Positions 17,107-24,708 of a stretch of 36,717 nt of DNA are shown piece by piece. The stretch covers positions 1 through 36,717 of the forward strand of contig JAJZDM010000030.1 of assembly GCA_021806005.1 (NCBI GenBank), given 5' to 3'. The first letter of the stretch is position 1; each line of letters starts with the position of its first letter. The stretch is from Acidobacteriota bacterium (GTDB taxonomy: Bacteria; Acidobacteriota; Terriglobia; Terriglobales; Acidobacteriaceae). The position numbers were made by a program, and so were the translations under genes. Under the pieces are notes generated by a model, which did no database searches, was not told the origin of the DNA, and worked only from the letters and a program-made list of their open reading frames with translations.

Positions 17107-17223
17107 TATGGCACTTTCGCTGCTGATGGGTACCCCGAAGCGGGCTTGCAGTGGCGTTTTCATTGGAGGAAAACGCCCATCGAAGTCGAGTCGCCCTTTG
17201 CACCTGCACCGAAACTGCCTTAG
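17107..17223. repeat. 117-bp dispersed element, copy 2
   Basis: Gap-free match to 9097-9213 with about a dozen substitutions. The hairpin is kept at 17153-17177: GGCGTTTTC, a seven-base loop, then GAAAACGCC, with the loop diverged. The element's CTTAG end supplies the TAA stop codon of the minus-strand GH127 gene (17222-17220), so insertion may have reset that gene's end. Confidence 0.85.
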
Positions 17224-19169
17224 GCCTGATCAAAGTACATGGTGTAGGTTTCATCCCGCACCTGATAAAAAGGCGCGAAGCTGCGCGATCCCAGCGAGAG
17301 GAGCGCGGGCGAGCCTGCCACCGGCTGCAGCTTGCCGATGTCGAGCGGCATGGAGACGGCGGCCGGGCCGGGTTCGTAGCTGGATTCGTGGCTCGGTGAA
17401 GGGCTGGATGCGAGGCCGGATCCGACACTGCGCTCCACATAGACCAGCGGGCCGCGCAGCACGGCCGCCGTGTGCGGGTGCGCTGCATCGATCGGCTCGC
17501 TGCGCAGGGGCAGAGGCCACTCCAGCTCGACGCGATCGCCGTTCTTCCAGGTGCGGGTGAGCGTGGCGAAGCCGCGGCGCACATCGCTGCTGGCCCACTT
17601 GCCGTTCACCCGAACCTGCGGAGAAGTCTGCACCCAGGATGGAATGCGCAACTGCAGGGTGAAGGCGACCGGGTGCGCACAGGCCAGCATGAGCCGGACG
17701 GCGCCCTGCAGCGGATAAAGCGTCTGCTGCTCCAGCACCACCGCTGTCTCGCCCTGCTGCCAGCGCACCCGCGAGGGGGTGTAGAGGTTTACCGCAACGC
17801 CGCCGGCCGAGCGGAAGTAGACATCCTTCACGTAGTCTGCAACACCCTGCACCAGCGTGCCGGAGCAGCAGGGCCAGCGCTTCGGGTAGAAGCCTTTGCG
17901 GGCTTGAGCGTTGTAGCTGGAGTAGTAGAAGTAGTCACCCTGGCCATCGGGATCTTTGGCAGCGAGAAGACCGTTGTAGGCTACCCGCTCCAGGCCGTCG
18001 CCGTAACGGCCGTCACCGGTGGCGCAGAGCAGGTAGCGCGCCAGCTTGATGGCGGCGTAACTGCCACAAGGAGTCTCAAAGTGATTCTGGGTGGCGGAGA
18101 GGCTGGCGTAGAGCTGTCCTTTGCCGGGTTCGATGAACAGCTCATCCGGTCCCCAGCCGCCGGTGGCGTACTGCTGCTCGCTGCGCAGGAGATCCCAGGC
18201 GTTGCGCATGGTGCCCAGGTACCTCTCTTCGCCCAGCACCAGCCGGGCCTTGCCGGCTGAACTGAGCGCGATGACGTGGCTGTAGGCATGACGCCCAGGC
18301 AGAACATCCATCCCTTGGGCAAGCGGATCAAAGAACTCCCGGTCCAGCAGATAAGCCCTGGCGCGCTCGAGAAGAGTCTGATCCCCGGTGAGTTCATAAG
18401 CCGTAAACAGGTTCTCCGGAAGGACGAAGGTCTCGTCATAGGGGGGATCTTTTCTGCCGATGCGATCGCGGCCACGAGCCGGAATATACGGCAGCGCCCC
18501 AGCGTAGACTCGGGGGATCATCGCTCGTGCCTGCTCCAGGCCGCTGAGGCGCAGGGCATCGATGAGGCCGATGAGATGCTTGTCCAGGATGTAGCAGGGC
18601 CAGAGCTTCTCCGCGTTGGGCGCGGCGAAGACCCGGTTGCTGGCGCCCAGCGTGAGGGCGAAGCCCTCCACCAGCGCCTGCACCTTGGCATGGCACGCCG
18701 GATCGCCCGTGGTGCGGCCGATGCGCGCCAGCCCGGAGATGTACTGGCCGAGAGAGTGTCCGGGGACGAAGCCGTTGCGTCCGTACCACCCGCCCATGGG
18801 AGCGCCGGGATCCGGCAGCCCCGCGCCCTGGCGGTAGACGCGCAGCAGGCGATCGTTCTCCAGAGCGAGATAGGAGGCATGGATGCGGTCGTACTGCTCC
18901 TTGAGGGGTCCGCCGGTGAGTTCGACCGCGCCGAAGTCGAACTCTTCCAACTCCTGCGGGACAGCCGGCGCCGGTGCGTGCTCCAGCGGCGTAGCGACAG
19001 CCAGCGGAACTCCTGCCCCAGAGGCGAGGGCCGCGGCTGCGGCCACGGCCGAGACAAACTCTCTGCGCGTGAGACGCCGGCGCGCGCACTGCGCCGGGCC
19101 GCATGGCTGGTCACCGGGTTCGTTGCCAGGCAGATCTCCCGGCTGGGGTCGCGTTGGGGGGCGATGCAT
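17220..19169 (-). CDS. Tat-exported GH127-type (DUF1680) beta-L-arabinofuranosidase-like hydrolase
   Basis: A 649-residue protein with a twin-arginine signal (RRRLTRREF near 30-38, then an Ala-rich stretch) and a DUF1680 (alpha/alpha)6 barrel plus beta domains. The family uses a zinc-held cysteine nucleophile: the CC pair is seen in WPCCSGT near 434 and the Glu plus Cys in FETPC near 365. The spacing ETPC differs from the ETC of classical GH127, so substrate may differ; a GH127 in the Bacteroides rhamnogalacturonan II system removes aceric acid. An ATG at 19229 overlaps the regulator stop, but the ATG at 19169 has AGGAG and a better signal peptide. A one-mismatch operator lies at 19247-19263. 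Its stop lies in a dispersed repeat. Confidence 0.83.
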   Translation of the reverse strand: MHRPPTRPQPGDLPGNEPGDQPCGPAQCARRRLTRREFVSAVAAAAALASGAGVPLAVATPLEHAPAPAVPQELEEFDFGAVELTGGPLKEQYDRIHASYLALENDRLLRVYRQGAGLPDPGAPMGGWYGRNGFVPGHSLGQYISGLARIGRTTGDPACHAKVQALVEGFALTLGASNRVFAAPNAEKLWPCYILDKHLIGLIDALRLSGLEQARAMIPRVYAGALPYIPARGRDRIGRKDPPYDETFVLPENLFTAYELTGDQTLLERARAYLLDREFFDPLAQGMDVLPGRHAYSHVIALSSAGKARLVLGEERYLGTMRNAWDLLRSEQQYATGGWGPDELFIEPGKGQLYASLSATQNHFETPCGSYAAIKLARYLLCATGDGRYGDGLERVAYNGLLAAKDPDGQGDYFYYSSYNAQARKGFYPKRWPCCSGTLVQGVADYVKDVYFRSAGGVAVNLYTPSRVRWQQGETAVVLEQQTLYPLQGAVRLMLACAHPVAFTLQLRIPSWVQTSPQVRVNGKWASSDVRRGFATLTRTWKNGDRVELEWPLPLRSEPIDAAHPHTAAVLRGPLVYVERSVGSGLASSPSPSHESSYEPGPAAVSMPLDIGKLQPVAGSPALLSLGSRSFAPFYQVRDETYTMYFDQA

Positions 19170-19225
19170 CGGCTGCTCCTGCTCCTGATCCTCAGGGTAG
19201 AGGCGGGAGGATGGTTGGAAAAGCC

Positions 19226-20479
19226 TCATGCATGTGCCCGGCGCTGGTTCCGCGCTGCGGAATCCGATCGTCCCGGTAGCGCAACCCGCCTGAGCGTGGA
19301 CTCGGAGGACTCGTCCAGCGGATAGATCAGGTTGACGTTGCGGGGAGTGAGAAGCTGGTGCTTGACGAAGACGGTGGCGGGAACGGGCTTGTGCTGGAGG
19401 ATGTTGAGGGCCAGCGCGATCAGCTCATCGCCGTACCGCTCCGGGAAGTAGGCTACGGACCCGACCAGCCGCGTGCCCGGCCGGCGCAGCTCGGCGCGCG
19501 CGCCGCGCAGCGCATTCTGGCCCATGATGGCGCAGAGTTGTGCTGCGCCGGCCTCTTCAAAGGCACGGAGCGCGGCCAGCGCGCAGACGTCATTGACCGC
19601 GCCGACCAGAGTCTGGCGCGCGCCGCGGCGGCGCAGAAACTTGCGCAGCACCTCCAGCACCTGCTCAAAGGTGCCGCGGCCGTTGAGGCGGACCAGGGGT
19701 GTGTTGGCGATCTCCGGCAACTCCGCGCGCAGGCCATCCACCAGGCCGGCGCTGCGCAGCTCCAGCAACGAGCCGGCAATGGGCAGATCCAGCAGCACCA
19801 GTTGATCGACGCGGCCATCCCAGTGATCGCGCGCCCAACGGCCCAGCGCCCGGCCACCCATGAGTCCGGCCTTGTAGTTGTCCGCCCCGAAGTAGGTTGC
19901 ACCCGGGTGTGGAACCTCAATGGCAATGACAGGCGTATCGGCGGCGAGAAACTTTGAGGCGATGACCGGGGCGACGCGATCGTAGGTCTGAAACTCGAGG
20001 ACCAGATCCACCTGTTCCCGAATCATGGCGTCGGCGTTGCGCAGCGCCTCGCGTGCGCTGTAGCGGTTGTTGAAGGTGACCAACTGGACGTGCTCGCGGG
20101 CGGCGGCGGTGACCACGCCGCGCGTCACCTCGCGGGCAAACTCGGTATCGCCCTGAGTGGCAAAGCCGATACGAAACGGCCGCGCGGAGACCGGGCCAAA
20201 GCTGTTGCGATACACCCCCGCGCTTACCCGCTCGATGAGGCCGCCGTGAATGAGGGTTCGCAGCAGACGGAAGCTGGTGGTCTTGGGCAGGCGGGTGCGC
20301 TCCATCACCTCGGTCAACGGCAGCTCTTCACCGAGATGCCGAAAGGCCTTGAGCACCTCGCAGGCCCGCAGCACGGTCTGTGACTCGTTGCGGTCCCCGT
20401 TTCGCTCCCCTGTGCGCGCCGCCGGCTCAAGGCAGAGTTCGTCGTTGGGGTCGTATTTGTCTTGTGGATGTTGAGGCAT
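19226..20479 (-). CDS. Hybrid regulator: IclR-type winged HTH fused to periplasmic-binding-protein domain
   Basis: A 417-residue cytoplasmic regulator. Residues 33-92 form an IclR-like winged helix-turn-helix: VLRACEVLKAF, then LTEVMERTRLPKTTSFRLLRTL and the wing GLIERVSAGVYR. From about 102 (FRIGFATQG) to about 370 lies a type I periplasmic-binding (sugar-binding) domain as found in LacI or ribose-binding proteins, with no IclR effector domain. IclR-type HTH with such an effector domain is unusual. Its promoter carries a near-perfect dyad between the -35 and -10 boxes, suggesting autoregulation. It lies amid the hydrolase genes and just upstream of GH127. The ligand is probably a pectic sugar, which is inference. 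The ATG at 20479 has GGGAG upstream. Confidence 0.82.
   Translation of the reverse strand: MPQHPQDKYDPNDELCLEPAARTGERNGDRNESQTVLRACEVLKAFRHLGEELPLTEVMERTRLPKTTSFRLLRTLIHGGLIERVSAGVYRNSFGPVSARPFRIGFATQGDTEFAREVTRGVVTAAAREHVQLVTFNNRYSAREALRNADAMIREQVDLVLEFQTYDRVAPVIASKFLAADTPVIAIEVPHPGATYFGADNYKAGLMGGRALGRWARDHWDGRVDQLVLLDLPIAGSLLELRSAGLVDGLRAELPEIANTPLVRLNGRGTFEQVLEVLRKFLRRRGARQTLVGAVNDVCALAALRAFEEAGAAQLCAIMGQNALRGARAELRRPGTRLVGSVAYFPERYGDELIALALNILQHKPVPATVFVKHQLLTPRNVNLIYPLDESSESTLRRVALPGRSDSAARNQRRAHA
19247..19263. promoter_or_regulatory. Candidate operator inside the regulator's 3' end, one mismatch
   Basis: GTTCCGCGCTGCGGAAT fits the dyad with one left-arm mismatch. It lies in the last codons of the hybrid regulator gene, 78 bases before the preferred GH127 start, so it could control GH127 separately. 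Confidence 0.4.
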
Positions 20480-20531
20480 GGGTACTCCCGCAGATTACGG
20501 AAAGATGAGATCTGTAATTCCGAGGAAACAC

Positions 20532-20563
20532 CATATATTCTGTATTGCGGAATTGGCAATTCC
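20532..20563 (-). promoter_or_regulatory. Regulator promoter with operator dyad and second palindrome
   Basis: On the minus strand a TTGCCA -35 (20559-20554) and a TATATG -10 (20537-20532) are 16 bases apart. ATTCTGTATTGCGGAAT at 20537-20553 fills that spacer; it has one T in place of C in the dyad. A second palindrome GGAATTG-G-CAATTCC at 20549-20563 overlaps the -35. The start codon is at 20479. The layout suggests autorepression. Confidence 0.6.
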
Positions 20564-20595
20564 AAATTTCGGGGCTGCAACTTCTGGCAGCCCCC

Positions 20596-23139
20596 TTACC
20601 GGGTGCGGAGGTCATAGATTCCCGGCGCGTCGAGTGCAATCGCCAGGCGGGCGCCATCCTCCGCCGGTTGGCCGGCGCGCGGTGCGCCGTTCACCAGGAT
20701 CCGCGTGACGCCAGCAGAGACAGGAAAAAGCACGGTGGCATGGACACCGGCGGGCAGTTGAATGGTTGCATGGAGGCCATTCTGACGGCGCAGGTCCACC
20801 TTGAGCAGTCCGTGGGGTGTGGGTTCCTGGCCGCTGGCCCATTGCAGGTCCAGAAGGTCGGGGCGCAGGATGGTGCGGCTGAAGCCGGGGGCTACTGGCT
20901 GGATGCCGAGGACCTGCTCCATGAGCCAGTAGGCGGGCGCCGTGGACCATCCGTGGGCCAGGCTGGCAAAGTAGCCGGTGCGGCCGTCGGCCTGCAGGTC
21001 GGCGTGGGGATCGTCTTTGGGCCAGGAGGGATCGTAGGCCTCCCAGAAGCTGGTGGCTCCCTCTGCAATCATGCCGCCCCAGTACTGGCGAATCCAACCC
21101 AGCGCAGCCTGGCGGTGATTCATGCGGGCCATGGCGTCCAGCACATAGGCTCCGTAGTAGGGGGTGATGAGATTGGGCCGGAAGGTGGGCTGCCCTACCT
21201 GCGCCAGGACGTTGTTCCAGATGGAGTTGAACTGACCGGGATCGGCGACCCCGGAGAGAACCGCCATGGCGTTGGTCTGCCAGCGGGGGCCGAAGTCGCC
21301 TGAGGAAGCTGACCACAGGCTGGACTGCAGGCTCTGCTTCAACTGAGCCGCCCGCGCCTGGAAGTGCTGCGCGTTGGCTGTATCACCGAGCTGACCCAGC
21401 AGGTCAGCGCCGGCCAGATAGGAACGGACGTACTCCAGGCTTGTAGCCTGGCGCGTCTCCGCCGTGTCGCCGTAAAGATCCGGCGCCCAGTCCACGAACT
21501 GCCACGCGCCGGTGCGGTTCAGAAACTCGTCTTGCGCGTCGAACTCCTGGTCCATGAACTGCAGCAACTGCAGGAGCTGAGGGTGAACCTGGCGCAGGTA
21601 CTCAAGATCGCCGGTGTGCTGTATGTACGCCTCCAGCGAAGTCGGCCAGAAGGCGGAGTAGCCGGGGATGCCATTGATGTGCTGCTGAACGGGAGCGGGG
21701 CCGATAAGCCGGGAGAGCGTGTCTTTGAGCAGGAAGCGATCGAAGAAGATGCTGTCACTGACGCGTCCGCTCACGTCAACGTCTCCCATCCAGCGGCCAC
21801 GGTCGCGCTTGGGCGCATCCCAGATGTCGTCCTGCATGCAGAGGTGCACGGTGTAGGCGGCCGTCTCCCAGATGCGGTTCAGCAACGGGTCAGAGGATGC
21901 GAAGGAGCCCTGATAGTCGACGGGGTAGTAGATGTCTTCCAGACGAATGGCCTTGAACTTCAGCTCCGGGCCGCCGGAGAGAAAGCGGATCCGCACGTAG
22001 CGAAAGGCCGACTTGGGTCCGTGTCCAGCCTGGTGCGCCGCCAGGCGCAGCACGTTTTCTCCCAGGTAGGGATCGTGATTCAGTTCTCCCTGAGACTCTC
22101 CGTACTTGATGGAGACCGTGGCGGGTGAGTCCGTATCGGAGACTAGCTGGATGCGGCCGGAGACCTCGCGGCCGAAGTCCAGGGTGAGCGCGGGGGCATA
22201 CTGCTCACCTGGAGCGGTGCTCTTGAGCGCGACGGAGAACTCTTTTTCGGATCTCTGCTCGGTCTGGGTGAGCGCCGGCTGGGTGAGCGCCGGGAGGTTC
22301 GCAAAGCTGCTGCGTCCGGGTGTAACGTCCTCCACCTTGCTGGCAGGAAGATACATCCGGGCAAGAAAGGGCGAGCCTCCCTGATAGCCGGGCCAATCGT
22401 AGAGCCCGGCGTCTGCGTTCCACTGCAACAGATCGATGGAGCCTTCAATGGGGCTGAGCGCGGTAACGGCCGGCCACGCCGCGTCGTCGAAGGATGGTTG
22501 CTCCCAACCTGCGGCGGCGTGCAGCGTACCCTTCCACTGCGGACCGGAGAGCAGTATGGCCGGGGCGTCCACGCCGTCCGGCGCAGGGATCAGCTTGGCC
22601 AGGAGCACCTCTCCGAAGATCTGCTGCATGGCCAGCGGGCTGTTCACAAAGCCGGGAACGCCGCGGCCGCGCACCACTTCCATGGCGAGCACATTGCGTC
22701 CGGGCCGGAGCAGCCTCGCGACATTCACAGGGAAGACGTGCATATCCAGCGGATTGAGAAGGTCGCTGGAGATCTGCTCGGCGAGCACGCCGTTGACGTA
22801 GAGCGTGACCGAACACGGGCCGGCGAGATAGAGCGTGGCCTGCGCCGGCGCCTGATCGAGATGGAACACGACGCGGAAGTAGTGCGGAGCGGTCTTGTGG
22901 TAAAGGCCCGGAGAGCGGTAGTGGATGGGAGCGCTTTTGCCCACGACCGAGTCTTCACGGGTCCAGATGTACTGCTCCGGCAGGGGTGTATGCAGCGCAG
23001 AGAACAACTGTGGCTGGGCGACGGATCGGGTGGGGTCGAGTTGTCCTGCTGGAATCGTCGATTCCCGCTGCTGGGCCGGAAGGCATCCGGCGAAGAGAAG
23101 GCATAGAACCGGCAGACGGCGAAGGAGGTACGGCTGCAT
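20596..23139 (-). CDS. GH78-like alpha-L-rhamnosidase, predicted lipoprotein
   Basis: An 847-residue protein starting with a lipoprotein signal (LLFAGC lipobox near residue 19). A long N-terminal beta-sandwich region precedes the (alpha/alpha)6 barrel of the Bac_rhamnosid_6H type. DIWDAPKRDRGRWMGD near 438 matches the catalytic acidic patch of GH78, and EGATSFWEAYD near 696 the later conserved Glu block. GH78 inverts and releases terminal alpha-L-rhamnose; this DAPKRDR branch is distant from classical DCPHRE enzymes, so the exact sugar is open. The ATG at 23139 is chosen over 23205 for its AGGAG seven bases upstream and the signal peptide. The next gene downstream on the same strand is the hybrid regulator, after 116 bases. 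Confidence 0.85.
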   Translation of the reverse strand: MQPYLLRRLPVLCLLFAGCLPAQQRESTIPAGQLDPTRSVAQPQLFSALHTPLPEQYIWTREDSVVGKSAPIHYRSPGLYHKTAPHYFRVVFHLDQAPAQATLYLAGPCSVTLYVNGVLAEQISSDLLNPLDMHVFPVNVARLLRPGRNVLAMEVVRGRGVPGFVNSPLAMQQIFGEVLLAKLIPAPDGVDAPAILLSGPQWKGTLHAAAGWEQPSFDDAAWPAVTALSPIEGSIDLLQWNADAGLYDWPGYQGGSPFLARMYLPASKVEDVTPGRSSFANLPALTQPALTQTEQRSEKEFSVALKSTAPGEQYAPALTLDFGREVSGRIQLVSDTDSPATVSIKYGESQGELNHDPYLGENVLRLAAHQAGHGPKSAFRYVRIRFLSGGPELKFKAIRLEDIYYPVDYQGSFASSDPLLNRIWETAAYTVHLCMQDDIWDAPKRDRGRWMGDVDVSGRVSDSIFFDRFLLKDTLSRLIGPAPVQQHINGIPGYSAFWPTSLEAYIQHTGDLEYLRQVHPQLLQLLQFMDQEFDAQDEFLNRTGAWQFVDWAPDLYGDTAETRQATSLEYVRSYLAGADLLGQLGDTANAQHFQARAAQLKQSLQSSLWSASSGDFGPRWQTNAMAVLSGVADPGQFNSIWNNVLAQVGQPTFRPNLITPYYGAYVLDAMARMNHRQAALGWIRQYWGGMIAEGATSFWEAYDPSWPKDDPHADLQADGRTGYFASLAHGWSTAPAYWLMEQVLGIQPVAPGFSRTILRPDLLDLQWASGQEPTPHGLLKVDLRRQNGLHATIQLPAGVHATVLFPVSAGVTRILVNGAPRAGQPAEDGARLAIALDAPGIYDLRTR

Positions 23140-23242
23140 AAGAGAACTCCTGCTGCGCAGAGAGAGTGTGTGAGACCGCAAACGGAGCACATACCCGCGT
23201 GGCACTGGCTCTCCAGCGTACCGGGTTCACCGCGGGGCGCGC

Positions 23243-24367
23243 TCAACTCCAGGGCTGCGAGCGGGCGACCGAGATGCCGCGCACATCGTGCGGGTACCTG
23301 CCGGAGACGGCGGTGTAGAAGTGGTAGAAGTCACCCTGCCACGCGATGACCGATGGCTTGTGGGCAAAATCGTCATCCACGGAGCCGGGCGGGCCCGCGT
23401 CGACCAGGATGGTGCCAGTCTTTTGCGGATGATCGGGGGTGTGGCCCATGGCGAGCAGATCGCGCGCCTTGCGGTCGCGGCTGCTCAGGCCGTAGTAGAA
23501 GATCGCCCACTGGTGACGCCAGCGCACGACGCAGGGATCGCTGGCGAAGCGGTCATCCCAGCTTCCCGGGGGTCCGTTGGGGATAATGGGATTCAGCGGA
23601 GAGCGGGTCCAGTGCTTCAGGTCACGTGAGGTCGCCAGCCCGATCTGCTCTCGCCATCCGCCGCCCTCACGTTTGGGCAGGTTGTGTGTCTTCGCGTTGT
23701 AGAAGAGATAGAACGTGCCGTGCTCCTCCACCAGGCACGGCTTGTAGAGCCCTCCCTGCTCCCAGGCGGCTGCCCCCGGATCATCGGGACGCAGGCAGGG
23801 CGGTTCAAGCTCCCAGTGCAGCAGATCGTCGCTCCAGCAAAGTCCGATGACGGCCGGACCAGCCTCCATGCCGGGGTTTGGATAGGCGTGCCATGCACCC
23901 AGGTAACGGCCGTTCACCTTTTTGAGCCGTCCGGGGCTCAGCGCCTCGTTCTCCCGCACGATCCACATCATGGCGATGTTGTAGCGGAAGATCAGCGAGT
24001 TTGGATCACGCCGCAGGATACAGCCCATACGGGTCCAGTCCTGCAGATTGGTGGAGCGCGCCATTCCAGTCTGGTAGCCGGTGCCATCGAAGCCGATGTA
24101 GGTGAGGCGAAACTCATCCTGGTAGCGAAAGACGAAGGGGCAATCCACAAACTTCTCGTCGAAGTCGCCGGCGACGCCGCTGCCGGCCAGCACCAGCCGA
24201 TTGAGCTTGTAGGGCGTCAGCAAGGCATGGGGCGCGGGTGGGCCGGCGTTTACCGCGCCCGGAGAGGCGGCGAGGGCGCTGAGAGCTGCCGCGCTGGCGT
24301 CACTGGATGCCGCGCCGGCGCTGAGGGCTGCCGCGCTGGCGCAGCAGAGAAAGGTGCGTCGATTCAC
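23243..24367 (-). CDS. Tat-exported beta-propeller glycosidase-like protein (GH43/GH130/GH32 superfamily type)
   Basis: A 374-residue protein with a twin-arginine-like signal NRRTFLCCASAAAL at its N-terminus and repeated propeller-blade patterns: DCPFVFRYQDEFRLTYIG, YKPCLVEEHGTFYLFYNA, SDPCVVRWRHQWAIFYYG and HKPSVIAWQGDFYHFYTA. The D/K-P-x-V blade starts with acidic residues resemble five-bladed GH43, GH117 or GH130-like enzymes; I cannot assign one family. The GTG at 24367 is preferred to the GTG at 24427 because it puts the RR signal at the N-terminus. A 42-base in-frame duplication sits in the signal region. A candidate operator lies 229 bases upstream. Secreted action on a plant glycan is inference. 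Confidence 0.72.
   Translation of the reverse strand: MNRRTFLCCASAAALSAGAASSDASAAALSALAASPGAVNAGPPAPHALLTPYKLNRLVLAGSGVAGDFDEKFVDCPFVFRYQDEFRLTYIGFDGTGYQTGMARSTNLQDWTRMGCILRRDPNSLIFRYNIAMMWIVRENEALSPGRLKKVNGRYLGAWHAYPNPGMEAGPAVIGLCWSDDLLHWELEPPCLRPDDPGAAAWEQGGLYKPCLVEEHGTFYLFYNAKTHNLPKREGGGWREQIGLATSRDLKHWTRSPLNPIIPNGPPGSWDDRFASDPCVVRWRHQWAIFYYGLSSRDRKARDLLAMGHTPDHPQKTGTILVDAGPPGSVDDDFAHKPSVIAWQGDFYHFYTAVSGRYPHDVRGISVARSQPWS
24276..24341. repeat. 42-base-period direct duplication in signal-peptide codons
   Basis: A 24-base unit at 24276-24299 recurs at 24318-24341 with one mismatch. The 42-base period equals 14 codons, so the Ala/Ser-rich signal region of the propeller protein is lengthened in frame. 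Confidence 0.7.
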
Positions 24368-24708
24368 GTCTAGTCGTCTCCCGGTCCGTGAGTTCCGCGG
24401 CACAGGCCTCCGTTGCCTGCGCAGCACTGACAGAATAGGCTGTGATCCTCCGCGCGGGTAGCCTGTTCGCCGGTCAGGCTGTGCAACGCAGATCCAGCCG
24501 CCCCGATGTTGGGATGAATCCTGTCAAAACCTTCCTGCATCTCGACCTTCCGCCTGCGCCGGCGCCAGGCCGGCGTTCAATGGGCTGGGGCCCGCAATCC
24601 GATCTGCGGAATGGAACGCTCCCCATCACTGCTCCGCGTGCCCTGCGGTGCTTCTGGCGGGCACGATGCTCTGCCGCGCACGGCTCGTACACTCCTCCGA
24701 AGGCACAC
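24368..24708. other. 341-base gap with candidate operator
   Basis: This gap separates the end of the GH78 gene (24709) from the propeller protein start (24367), both minus strand. It holds the one-mismatch operator at 24596-24612 and GC-rich repeats near 24553-24575. A promoter for the propeller gene is likely here but no clear -10 box is visible. I see no gene with a ribosome-binding site. Confidence 0.4.
24596..24612. promoter_or_regulatory. Candidate ATTCYG-N5-CGGAAT operator, one mismatch
   Basis: AATCCGATCTGCGGAAT has the full right arm, a five-base spacer and one mismatch in the left arm. It lies in the gap upstream of the propeller hydrolase gene and just after the GH78 stop. Confidence 0.45.
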
